Of a stretch of DNA of 15,328 nucleotides, positions 6,647-14,247 are shown piece by piece. The translations under genes were made by a program, and so were the position numbers. The first letter of the stretch is position 1. Every line of letters begins with the position of its first letter. Below the pieces are notes generated by a model. That model was not told where the DNA came from and did no database searches. It saw only the letters and a program-made list of their open reading frames with translations. The stretch covers positions 1 to 15,328 of the forward strand of contig JANRJF010000448.1 in NCBI GenBank assembly GCA_033764095.1, given 5' to 3'. This DNA comes from JBDTMT01 sp033764095 (GTDB taxonomy: Bacteria > Desulfobacterota > Binatia > HRBIN30 > CADEER01).

Positions 6647-8638
6647 GTGAACTCGGTTCAGCGTCGCATTGGGATGTCCATCCTCACCGCGACGGCGCTC
6701 TGTGCGCTGACGGTGTGGCCGGTGTACGCCGACGGCGTCGTGACCGACTGCACCAACGATGCGCAGCTGTCGATCCTGCTGGGTGGCGACGGCACGATCA
6801 CCTTCGACTGCGGCACGGCGACGATCGTGTTGAGCACGACCAAGATCATCAAGAAGCACGTCACCATCGACGGCGGCGGTACGATCACGTTGAGCGGCGA
6901 CAACGCGCGGCGGCTGTTCATGGTCGAACCCGGGGCACGGCTGGAGCTCGACGACATCGTCATCGAGAAGGGCTTCAGCAAGGGCGGGGACGGCGGCGCG
7001 ATCTACAATCAGGACACCGTCAGCCTGTACCGCACGACGTTTCGCAACAACGCGACGACCGCCGAGTGGAGCGGCGGCGCGATCTATTCCAGCAGCCACC
7101 TGGCGATGTACGAGGCGACGTTCAGCAGCAACGAAGCCGGCAGCGGCGGCGCCATCGCGCTGGCCGCGGCGATCAACCAGACCAACATCACCGCCAGCAC
7201 GTTCGATCACAATGTCACCAGCAACGTCACGATGCAGTCCGGCAACGGCGGCGCGCTGCTGATCACCGGCGGCGCGACGGCGACGGTCGGCTCATCGACG
7301 TTCAGCGACAACCAGGCGCGTCAGGGCGGAGCCATCGCGGTGCGCGACAACGCCATGCTGTTCCTCGACGGAACGGTCATCGAGCACAACAAGGCGAATG
7401 GCGATGGCGGCGGCATCGACGTCGACCTCAGCACGGCCTCGCTCAGCAACGCGACCTTGTCGCGCAACGACGGCGGCCAGGGCGGCGGCTTCAGCACCTT
7501 CGCCGGCACGGTGACGCTGACCGCCGTGACCCTGTTCGACAACTCCGCGGCCTTCGGCGCCGGCTACTACACTTTCCTCGGCACGCACACATTCACCAAC
7601 GTGACGTTGTCGGGCAACGACGCGCAGTCGAGCGGCGGCGGCATCTACAACAGTCGCGGCGTGATGACGCTGACCAACGTCACACTGGCCGGCAACCGCG
7701 CCGGCTCTGCAAGCGGCATCGTCAACGGCGCCGGCGGCCCCGACCCCAATTTGAAATTGCGCAACGTGTTGATCGCCAAGGGCGACAGCGGCGCGAACTG
7801 CTTCTACAGCGTCCCTCCGACCCTGATCCAGAATAGTCTCTCGGACGACGCGAGCTGTGGCTTCGGCGCTGGGCGCGACAACGTCAACCTGCTGCTCGGA
7901 CCGCTGGCGAACAACGGCGGCGCGACCGAGACGCATCATCCGCAACCCGGCAGCCCGGCGAGCGGCGGCGCGGCCCACCACAGTTGTCCCGCCACCGATC
8001 AGCGCGGCGGGCCGCGGCCGCAAGGCGCGGTGTGCGACGTCGGCGCGGTCGAGGTCGGGCCGGCGACACCGACCCCGACCGGCACACCGACACCGACCAG
8101 TACGCCGACGCCGAGCGCGTCGCCGACCGCTCCGCACACCGCCACGGCATCGGCGTCCGCCACACCGACGCGCAGCACGACGCCGACCGCCAACGACACC
8201 GCGACGCCGACACCGCCGCCCAGCCCGACGCGCACCGCCAGCGCGACGGTCGCCGGCACGTCGACGCGCAGCGCCACGGCGACGCCGACCGCGCCCGCGA
8301 CGTCGACCGCCAGCAGCGTCGCGACGGCATCGCCCACCCAAACAGCGACCCGCACAGTGCCGCCGGCGGCGACGGAATCGGTGACGGCAACAGTGACGCC
8401 GACCGACTCGGTCGTACCGACGACGAGCCCCACCGTGCCGGTCGTCTGTGTCGGCGACTGCGATGCCTCGGGTGCGGTGACGATCAACGAGCTGGTCAGT
8501 CTGGTCGGCATTGCGCTCGGCCAGCAGCGGCTGTTCGTCTGTGCCGGTGGCGACGCCGATCACAGCGGCGCGGTCACCATCGACGAGCTCTTGCTGGCGG
8601 TGAACAACACGCTGCGCGGTTGCCCGGCCGGCGGTTGA
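6647..8638 (+). CDS. Secreted beta-helix (PMP-like) surface protein with Thr/Pro linker and C-terminal dockerin-like module
   Basis: The protein has 663 residues from GTG 6647. This start gives a normal signal peptide (NSVQRRIGMSILTATAL with cleavage near VYA|DG at 28-29); ATG 6674 gives a shorter one, and TTG 6605 adds an unlikely N-tail. Seen: residues about 50-425 form a right-handed beta-helix-type region with recurrent GGAIY, FxxN and GGGI motifs, as in polymorphic outer-membrane protein repeats (GGAIYNQD, GGAIYSSS, GGALLIT, GGGIDVD, GGGIYNS). Residues about 450-470 contain DQRGGPRPQGAVCDVGAVE, matching the 'choice-of-anchor Q' end seen on such proteins. About 125 residues of Thr/Pro/Ala/Ser linker follow. 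The C-terminus (601-660) has two EF-hand-like loops, DCDASGAVTINE and DADHSGAVTIDE, framed by cysteines. I infer an extracellular or surface-attached adhesin-like or carbohydrate-related protein; no enzyme motif is visible. Confidence 0.85.
   Translation: MNSVQRRIGMSILTATALCALTVWPVYADGVVTDCTNDAQLSILLGGDGTITFDCGTATIVLSTTKIIKKHVTIDGGGTITLSGDNARRLFMVEPGARLELDDIVIEKGFSKGGDGGAIYNQDTVSLYRTTFRNNATTAEWSGGAIYSSSHLAMYEATFSSNEAGSGGAIALAAAINQTNITASTFDHNVTSNVTMQSGNGGALLITGGATATVGSSTFSDNQARQGGAIAVRDNAMLFLDGTVIEHNKANGDGGGIDVDLSTASLSNATLSRNDGGQGGGFSTFAGTVTLTAVTLFDNSAAFGAGYYTFLGTHTFTNVTLSGNDAQSSGGGIYNSRGVMTLTNVTLAGNRAGSASGIVNGAGGPDPNLKLRNVLIAKGDSGANCFYSVPPTLIQNSLSDDASCGFGAGRDNVNLLLGPLANNGGATETHHPQPGSPASGGAAHHSCPATDQRGGPRPQGAVCDVGAVEVGPATPTPTGTPTPTSTPTPSASPTAPHTATASASATPTRSTTPTANDTATPTPPPSPTRTASATVAGTSTRSATATPTAPATSTASSVATASPTQTATRTVPPAATESVTATVTPTDSVVPTTSPTVPVVCVGDCDASGAVTINELVSLVGIALGQQRLFVCAGGDADHSGAVTIDELLLAVNNTLRGCPAGG
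8063..8443 (+). repeat. Low-complexity DNA encoding the Thr/Pro linker of the beta-helix protein
   Basis: Degenerate short repeats of the form ACGCCGACC and ACACCGACC encode TPTPT, TATPT and SAS-type strings. The same composition makes the antisense frames open and valine/glycine-rich, so reading frames on the minus strand here are not evidence of genes. In the protein this is an extended spacer, probably a target for O-glycosylation, separating the beta-helix from the dockerin-like module. Confidence 0.8.
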
Positions 8639-8733
8639 GCGAGGCTTTGCACCTGAAGCGGTGCGCAGCCGCAGCATTTGCGAGGCACGCCGATGACCAG
8701 CAATCTGCATGACCCTACCTCGACGGCGGTGCA

Positions 8734-11667
8734 CTAGCGGCGCGCTGCGGGCGAGCGGCCGGTGTCGAGGAGTGTGCGCGCGGCGAGCAGGTCGGCGTCG
8801 TCGGCTGCCGGCGAGAACCCTTTCAGCGTGGCCGTCAAGCGGCGCCGCGCCGCTGCAACGCGGCCGTCGTCGAGCCAGAGGCGGCAGAGATCGGCGGTCG
8901 CACGCAGGCCGAATAGCCGACTGCCTTGGGCTGTCGCGATCGCGATGGCCTGCTCGAGGCAATCTGCCGCCTGGTCGCGGCGGGCGCGATCCTGGCCTGC
9001 GTGCGCGAGGAGGGCCGCAGCGCGCTGGCGCAGCAGCTCGACGTCGTAGAAGCGCTCCTCGCCGCGCACGTCGAAGGCCTCGTCGAGCGCCCCCAACGCA
9101 TCCTCGCAGCGCCCGACGGCGACGTATGCATCGGCCAGCAGGCTCAGCATGCGCGGCGAGGCCAAACGGCCGACACGGCGGAATTCATCAACCGCGACGC
9201 GCAGCGGCTCGAGCAAGCCCGAGTCGCCGTGCTCGTGCACGACCAGCCACGCGTGCATGACCCGCGCCATCTCCAGCCACAGCGGCAGCTGACTGGCTTC
9301 GCAGTGCGCCAGCAGCTCGGTGGTGTACCGCCGCGCCGCGCCGCGATCGGCACGCATGATCGCTGTGCTGCTCGCCGCAGCGAGCGCGAAGCCGAGGTAC
9401 CACGGCATGTCGATGCGGCGCGCGCGCGCCACGCATGCCTCGACCATCGCCCAGCCGGGCCGCGTCTCGCCGGCGAGGACCAGTGCCATGCCCAGCGTCG
9501 CTTCCAGCGGCACCAGCGGGTCGTAGAGGAGCGGCGCCGAGCCGTCGCTGAGCTCCGGCGTCGCCTGCGCCACCGCGGCGGCGCGGTGCAGTGCGCGCAA
9601 GCCGGCGTCGAGCTCGCCCAGGTAGACGAGCGCGGTGCCGCTCGCCAGATGGGCGCTGATCACCGCGTGCGGTGGGCCCTCGTCGCCGACCAGAGCGAGC
9701 AGTTCGGCACCGAGACCGTGCGCGTCGTGCAGTCTGGCGCGCATCAGTCGGCCGACGGCGAGGCTGGCGAGCGAGGTCAGGTGCTCGGCCGAGGTCGGCA
9801 TCGCCTGCCCGAGCGCCCGCGCCGCCTCGAAGGCGCGTCCGGCGGCCTCGCTGGTCGAGCCACGCGAGGCGCCCAGCGCCAGACCGTAGGCGATGGTCAG
9901 CTTGAGCAGGCGCTCCTGCGTGCCCGGACTTGGCGCGACGCCCTGCAACAACGCGACGGCGTGGCCGAGCAGCACTTCGGCCTCGTGCGAGGCGCAGCGG
10001 GCGTAGGCTTGCCGCGCGCTCTCTTCGATCCAGTCGACGGCGCGCGGCACCTCGCCGCCCTGCTCGTAGTGCAGGCTGAGCTGGCCCGCGACGTCGCGCG
10101 CCCGCTCGCCGTAGCCGGCCTCGAGGCGCGCGGCGATGCGTCGATGCAGCAACTGGCGTCGGGTCGGCGCGAGGCGCGTCGCCAGCACCTGCTGATACAG
10201 GGCATGATGAAAGGTGTGCTGGCGGCCGCGCGTGCCGTCGGGCCAGCTGAGGTCGTTGCCTTCGCTGAGGAACAGCACGGCGCGCGCCAGGCGGGAGCAC
10301 TCCGCCTCGACCTCCTCGCAGCTGCGCTCGATCGCGGCTGCCACGGCCTGCGTCGAGAAGCTGATGCCGAGGAGGCTCGCCGCTTCCAGCATCTCGAGCG
10401 TCGCTGCCGGCAATTGCTCCAGGCGGAAGGCGATGAGCGCACGCGAGCCGTCGGGCACGGCCGCTGCAAGGGTGTCCAGGCCGACGCTGCAGCGCCACGT
10501 GCCGTCCGCGCCGCTCAACCAGCCGCGTTGCTCGAAGTCGGCCAGTGCGTTGAGCAGAAAGAGCGGGTTGCCGGAGGTCTGCGCGTGCAGTTGCGCGCTG
10601 AAGCCGCGCGGCAACTGCCGGCGCGCAAAGCGCCGGTCGACCACCGCCTCGACCGCGGCGAGATCCAAGCCTGCGAGCGCCAGTTCGACACACTGTCGTT
10701 TGCTGACCAGCTCGTGTGTGAGGCGAACGACGGGATGGTGATCGGCGATGGCGTCGACCGGTCGATACGTGCCGATGACGAGCAGGCGCGCCGGTTCGCG
10801 CTGCGCCGCCAGCGCCCAGAGTAGGGCGACGGTGGCGTGATCGCTCCAGTGCAGATCCTCCAGCACCAGCACGAGCGGACGATCGCGGCTCAGGGCGCCG
10901 ATGGCGCCGACGAACTCGCGCTGCATGCGCTCGTTGGTCGACGCGGTGAGCGTCTTCAGCAATTTCTCGCGCGCTGCCGCACTGAGCAGCTCGGGCATCT
11001 GCAGCAGCCAGGTTGGCGCGTGCCGGGTGAAGATGGCGCGCATCTCGCCGGTGCCGTTGCGCAGCAGCGTCTCGACCGCCTCCAACAACGGCCGGTACGG
11101 CTCGCCGGCGCCGAATTGTTCGACACACTGGCCATAGGCGATCAGCGGCGCGGTCCCACCTGTGGCCGATGCCGTGCCGGTGAGGAAGTGCGTCACAACG
11201 CTGGTTTTGCCGATGCCAGGCTCGCCGGTGACGAAGACGACTTGCCGCCGGCCCGCCGCGGCGCGCGCGTAGCAGGTCTGCAGGTCGTCGAGGACACCGG
11301 CTCGACCGGCACAGTGCTGGCCGTCCGGGTCGAACGGCGCAATGGGCGCCGGCGGTGCGCCGGGTGGCGGTCCAATCCAACGGAAGCCGCGCCGGTGCAC
11401 GGTCTCGATGAAACGCGCTCGCTTGCGATCGTCGCCGAGCGCTTGGCGCAGTTGCGCGATGGCATTGTTCAGCACCACGTCGATGACGTGGGTGTCGGGC
11501 CAGGCGGCGTCGAGCAACTCCTGCTTGGTGACCAGCTGGTTGGGCTGCTGCCGCAGGCGCCGCAGCACGGCGAAGGCCTTCGGCGTCAGGGCGATGCGCT
11601 CGTCCCCCCGCCAGATACACTCGCCGTCGTCGTCGATGCGCGGATCAGCGGCGACGGGCGTGCGCAT
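8734..11667 (-). CDS. Winged-helix / AAA ATPase / TPR transcriptional regulator, complete
   Basis: The protein has 977 residues from ATG 11667. Residues about 10-98 are an OmpR/PhoB-type winged helix: LTPKAFAVLRRL, LVTKQELLDAAWPDTHV, NNAIAQLRQALGDD, and the end of the fold FIETVHRRGFRWIG. An AAA_16-type ATPase follows, with Walker A GEPGIGKT at 148-155 and Walker B LVLVLED at 265-271 with LHWSD after it. Residues about 480-977 are helical, TPR-like repeats. There is no receiver or SARP-type BTAD domain. Family knowledge: such proteins are large cytoplasmic activators in which nucleotide state and the TPR array sense a signal. The gene is divergent from 11820-13496 and convergent with 6647-8638, and it is closely related in sequence to the truncated protein at 1-2568. 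The flanking surface-protein genes are the obvious candidate targets, which is inference. The gap to the convergent gene (8639-8733) holds only a weak stem. Confidence 0.9.
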   Translation of the reverse strand: MRTPVAADPRIDDDGECIWRGDERIALTPKAFAVLRRLRQQPNQLVTKQELLDAAWPDTHVIDVVLNNAIAQLRQALGDDRKRARFIETVHRRGFRWIGPPPGAPPAPIAPFDPDGQHCAGRAGVLDDLQTCYARAAAGRRQVVFVTGEPGIGKTSVVTHFLTGTASATGGTAPLIAYGQCVEQFGAGEPYRPLLEAVETLLRNGTGEMRAIFTRHAPTWLLQMPELLSAAAREKLLKTLTASTNERMQREFVGAIGALSRDRPLVLVLEDLHWSDHATVALLWALAAQREPARLLVIGTYRPVDAIADHHPVVRLTHELVSKRQCVELALAGLDLAAVEAVVDRRFARRQLPRGFSAQLHAQTSGNPLFLLNALADFEQRGWLSGADGTWRCSVGLDTLAAAVPDGSRALIAFRLEQLPAATLEMLEAASLLGISFSTQAVAAAIERSCEEVEAECSRLARAVLFLSEGNDLSWPDGTRGRQHTFHHALYQQVLATRLAPTRRQLLHRRIAARLEAGYGERARDVAGQLSLHYEQGGEVPRAVDWIEESARQAYARCASHEAEVLLGHAVALLQGVAPSPGTQERLLKLTIAYGLALGASRGSTSEAAGRAFEAARALGQAMPTSAEHLTSLASLAVGRLMRARLHDAHGLGAELLALVGDEGPPHAVISAHLASGTALVYLGELDAGLRALHRAAAVAQATPELSDGSAPLLYDPLVPLEATLGMALVLAGETRPGWAMVEACVARARRIDMPWYLGFALAAASSTAIMRADRGAARRYTTELLAHCEASQLPLWLEMARVMHAWLVVHEHGDSGLLEPLRVAVDEFRRVGRLASPRMLSLLADAYVAVGRCEDALGALDEAFDVRGEERFYDVELLRQRAAALLAHAGQDRARRDQAADCLEQAIAIATAQGSRLFGLRATADLCRLWLDDGRVAAARRRLTATLKGFSPAADDADLLAARTLLDTGRSPAARR

Positions 11668-11819
11668 GCGGGCGGTGTGTACACGCGCCGCACTGCAGAC
11701 TCCACTGCTTTTGCGCCGGTTCGAGAGTGTGTGACGTGGGCGGTCGCAGGGAAGTGACGTTAAAGAAACAGTGAAACTTCGTTAGGACGGGGCCGCCCGC
11801 GACGCCGTACCGTCGGCGC
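11668..11819. promoter_or_regulatory. Divergent promoter region with direct repeats
   Basis: This 152-bp region separates the regulator (-) from the surface protein (+). GTGACGT occurs twice in direct orientation, at 11731-11737 and 11754-11760, spaced 23 bases apart, about two helical turns. A related GTGAAAC lies at 11771-11777. OmpR-type winged helices typically bind direct repeats, so autoregulation or control of the divergent gene is plausible. An 8-bp palindrome, GTGTACAC at 11677-11684, lies just upstream of the regulator's ATG. The stretch TTAAAGAAACAGTGAAACTTCGTTAGG (given here only as positions 11760-11786) is noticeably AT-richer than its surroundings, as expected for a promoter. 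No clear -10/-35 pair was identified. Confidence 0.4.
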
Positions 11820-13496
11820 ATGAGCGACCCACGCACCCCACACCCTCCCCCGCTGTCGCCTCGTTCTGCGTTCGTCGTCCACCTCGCCGGGGCCGACGTC
11901 GAGTCGCCTGACGCCGTGGCGGGGCGCATCGAGCACGTCAAGTCCGGCCAATCGCTGCGCTTCGCTTCGATCGACGAGATGGTCGACTTCATGCGTCGCA
12001 CGATCGCCAGGGCGGCACGTGCGTCGGCGCTGCTGCTCCTGCTCCTGGCCGGTGCCGTGGTCGATCCACACACGGCGCGCGCCGCATGCTGTCAATTGCG
12101 CTCGCATCGCTGCGATGCAGGTGCGTTCACCAGCCTGCGCTGTCTGTTCGCCGGCGGGTCGCTGCTGCAGGATCAGCGCTGCACGCCACAGGGGTGCCAA
12201 GTCGATCCGGCGGCATCGACGCGCACGCCGAGCCGAACGGCGACGCCGACGCGCACCCGCACCGCCTTGCGCACGCCGACCCCGCCACCCAGCAACGGCT
12301 GCTGCATGCGCCCAGATGCCGCGTGCATCAGCGCCGGCAATCGCAACGAATGCAGCAGCCGCAACGGCATATGGGTCACTGGTGCCCTGTGTCGCTGGCG
12401 CATCTGCAGCGACCCGCTGGCGAGCGCGACCGCCAGTCCGACCCGCACCGCCACCGCGACGCGGCCGCCGTCCACGCCGACGCGCACGCGCTCCGCGACC
12501 CCGACCGCACCCGCGAGCCGTACTGCCACCGCGACGCAGAGCGCCAGCCTGACGCGTACCGCGACCTCAACGCGGCCGCCGTCCACGGCGACGCACACCA
12601 GTTCCGCGACCGCGCCAGTAACCGCGAGCCGCACGGCAACCCCAGCGGCGACGGCCAGCGCAACGGCCACTGCAATGTCGAGTCAGCCGGCGACGGCAAC
12701 TGTGAGCGCCAGCCAAACGGTGACGGCGACCGCCGTGCCCACCGCGACGCCGACCGCACGTGCGACGTTCACCGCGACCGGCACCGGCACAGCGACCGCG
12801 TCACCGACCAACTCTGCGACGGCCAGCGCCAGCGCGACGGCAAGCGATACGCCGACGCGCACCGCGACCGCCACGCCGAGCGACACCCCGACCGCGAGCC
12901 CAACGCCGACGGCGGCCTTCTGTGGCAGCGGTGAGCCGATTCCTCACATTCACATCAATCCGGGCCTGGACGGCGACGAGCAGATCCCGGTGCGGCCCGA
13001 AGACGCCGCACCGGGTCAGTGTCTCGCCCAGACGATCAACCAAGGGGGCTGCAGGGCGCTGCAGGATTTGGACGGCTCGAACACCACCTACATCGATGCC
13101 GGGGACAGCGTCGATCCACGCGCCTGCACAGTCGAACAGACCGCGCTTTCCTATCATTGGCAGATCTTCTGGCCGCCACTGTTCGAATCGAGGCAGTACG
13201 CGTCCGCCGGTATCACCGGCTATTTCCTGCCGGTGCTGACGATCGAGAGCGACTCGCTCCCCTCACTCGACGACACGATCTCGGCGACCGATCCATACTG
13301 GCGGATATCGCTGACCGTCACCCCGCTGCCGCGCGATGGCGAAGCGATGACGCCTGCACCGCGCACTGTGTGGTTCCGTGTGCACTACGTCCAGACCCAG
13401 CTCACCACTACACAGTCGGCGCAATGCAACCCGGTGGTGACGATGAGTTGCCCCGGCGACATGGTCAACGCCTACCCGCCGACGGAGTCGTACTGA
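11820..13496 (+). CDS. Thr/Pro-rich secreted or membrane-anchored protein with fused N-terminal small domain and two CC modules
   Basis: The frame from ATG 11820 encodes 558 residues. Residues 17-61 (SAFVVHLAG, GRIEHVKSGQSLRFASIDEM) look like a compact soluble domain that I recall as free-standing short proteins in environmental bacteria. Residues 58-89 (MRRTIARAARASALLLLLLA, ending HTARA|ACC) form a textbook signal peptide or membrane anchor. Translation could therefore also start at ATG 11991, giving a 501-residue secreted protein. Two related cysteine modules follow: 90-126 (CCQL...RC...GCQ) and 161-196 (CCMR...ALCRWRIC). Next come about 165 residues of Thr/Ala/Ser/Pro linker and a C-terminal domain (368-558) with PHIHINPGLDGDEQ and SYHWQIFWPPL that I do not recognise. 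Neither ATG has a strong Shine-Dalgarno sequence. The gene is divergent from the regulator. Confidence 0.75.
   Translation: MSDPRTPHPPPLSPRSAFVVHLAGADVESPDAVAGRIEHVKSGQSLRFASIDEMVDFMRRTIARAARASALLLLLLAGAVVDPHTARAACCQLRSHRCDAGAFTSLRCLFAGGSLLQDQRCTPQGCQVDPAASTRTPSRTATPTRTRTALRTPTPPPSNGCCMRPDAACISAGNRNECSSRNGIWVTGALCRWRICSDPLASATASPTRTATATRPPSTPTRTRSATPTAPASRTATATQSASLTRTATSTRPPSTATHTSSATAPVTASRTATPAATASATATAMSSQPATATVSASQTVTATAVPTATPTARATFTATGTGTATASPTNSATASASATASDTPTRTATATPSDTPTASPTPTAAFCGSGEPIPHIHINPGLDGDEQIPVRPEDAAPGQCLAQTINQGGCRALQDLDGSNTTYIDAGDSVDPRACTVEQTALSYHWQIFWPPLFESRQYASAGITGYFLPVLTIESDSLPSLDDTISATDPYWRISLTVTPLPRDGEAMTPAPRTVWFRVHYVQTQLTTTQSAQCNPVVTMSCPGDMVNAYPPTESY
12420..12917 (+). 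repeat. Low-complexity linker DNA with a 111-bp imperfect tandem repeat
   Basis: The DNA encodes Thr/Ala/Ser/Pro strings. ACGCGGCCGCCGTCCACG occurs at 12459-12476 and again at 12570-12587, exactly 111 bp (37 codons) apart. The surrounding sequence is recognisably parallel, giving TRPPSTPTRTRSAT and TRPPSTATHTSSAT. The rest is shorter degenerate repetition. The linker has probably grown by in-frame duplication. Confidence 0.7.
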
Positions 13497-13753
13497 GGGC
13501 ACGAGGTAGGGACACTTCCAAGACGACGGCATGCCGGGAGCGGCGATCGGCTTACGCGAGCGGCACAAGTCGCGACGGCGGGCACAGAGCCTCGCGGGGG
13601 CGCTTCGCTGTTGGGTGAGCGATCGGCGGAAGCGGTCGGCATGGATGACATCGCCGGACTGGCGGAAGTGTCGGTGGCGACGTGGTAATCTCCGCGGCCC
13701 GCCGCACCGCACAGGATCGCCGCGCCAGTCACGCAGCGGCCTGGCGTGTCTCC
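13497..13753. other. Intergenic region with a spaced 9-bp inverted repeat
   Basis: There is no convincing gene between the surface-protein stop and the peroxiredoxin stop (convergent). GACACTTCC at 13511-13519 and GGAAGTGTC at 13664-13672 form a perfect 9-base inverted pair about 145 bases apart. The first is preceded by GAGGTAGG. No clear terminator hairpin was found directly after either stop codon. Confidence 0.35.
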
Positions 13754-13895
13754 TCAGCCGAGCGACTTGAGCACGCCGATCGCCTCGTCGACGTGCTTGG
13801 TCGGGTTGAGCTGCGAGTTGAAGGCGTGGCGGATGACGCCCTGCTTGTCGATCACGTAGGTGACGCGGCCGGGCAGCAGGCCGAGCGACTTCGGC
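13754..13895. repeat. Direct repeat copy: 3' end of the intact peroxiredoxin gene, repeated at 6388-6529
   Basis: Both copies lie in the same orientation 7366 bp apart, gap-free and with six mismatches in 142 bases by my count. The repeat starts exactly at the stop codon on the 3' side and ends inside the gene. The two copies bracket the beta-helix gene, the regulator and the Thr/Pro-rich gene. Confidence 0.9.
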
Positions 13896-14242
13896 ACCTT
13901 GAACGCCTTGCGCACCTCGCCGCCGCTGTCGGCGAGCAGCGGGAACGGCAGCTTGTACTTCTCGGCGAACTTCTTGTGCGACTCGGACGAGTCGCCGCTG
14001 ATGCCGATCACCTCGGCGCCGATGTCGGTGAACGCCGTGTACTGGTCGCGGAAGGTGCACGACTCCTTGGTGCAGCCGGGCGTGTCGTCCTTTGGGTAGA
14101 AGTAGACGACGACGTTCTTCTTGCCGCGGAAGTCGGCGAGGCTGACCGCCTTGCCGTGCTGGTCGTTGAGCGTGAAGGCCGGCGCCTTGTCGCCGACGCC
14201 GAGCCCGGTACCGCTGCCGACGATCGAATCGAGCAATCCCAT
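13754..14242 (-). CDS. bcp: Bcp/PrxQ-type thioredoxin-dependent peroxiredoxin
   Basis: The protein has 162 residues from ATG 14242, preceded by GGAGG with a 5-base spacer; this decides the start over GTG 14254. The protein reduces hydroperoxides with an active-site cysteine and is recycled by thioredoxin in the cytoplasm. Seen: VGDKAPAFTLNDQHGK, DFRGKKNVVVYFYPKDDTPG, the peroxidatic Cys57 in TPGCT and a second Cys62 in KESC, the five-residue spacing typical of atypical 2-Cys Bcp/PrxQ enzymes. GEVRKAFKVPKSLGLLPG and a VTYVIDKQGVIRH strand complete the fold. The family's usual length is about 150-160 residues, so the gene is complete. No signal peptide is present. Its last 142 bases are duplicated at 6388-6529. 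It is divergent from the exported propeller-like gene at 14547. Confidence 0.95.
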   Translation of the reverse strand: MGLLDSIVGSGTGLGVGDKAPAFTLNDQHGKAVSLADFRGKKNVVVYFYPKDDTPGCTKESCTFRDQYTAFTDIGAEVIGISGDSSESHKKFAEKYKLPFPLLADSGGEVRKAFKVPKSLGLLPGRVTYVIDKQGVIRHAFNSQLNPTKHVDEAIGVLKSLG

Positions 14243-14247
14243 GCTGT

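Noticed and set aside
8063..8443. Tandem short repeats considered as a CRISPR array
   Set aside because: Repeats are short, degenerate, codon-phased and continuous, with no spacers; they encode a Thr/Pro linker.
8649..8664. GCACC-TGAAGC-GGTGC stem after the beta-helix gene
   Set aside because: A 5-bp stem without a U-tract is too weak to call a terminator, though it lies in the convergent gap.
7292..8962. Minus-strand open frame across the beta-helix gene and the Thr/Pro linker
   Set aside because: Arg-rich low complexity generated by the repeat DNA; it also crosses the end of two real genes.
8926..10824. Long plus-strand open frame opposite the complete regulator
   Set aside because: It is an antisense shadow; the minus strand has clear winged-helix and Walker motifs.
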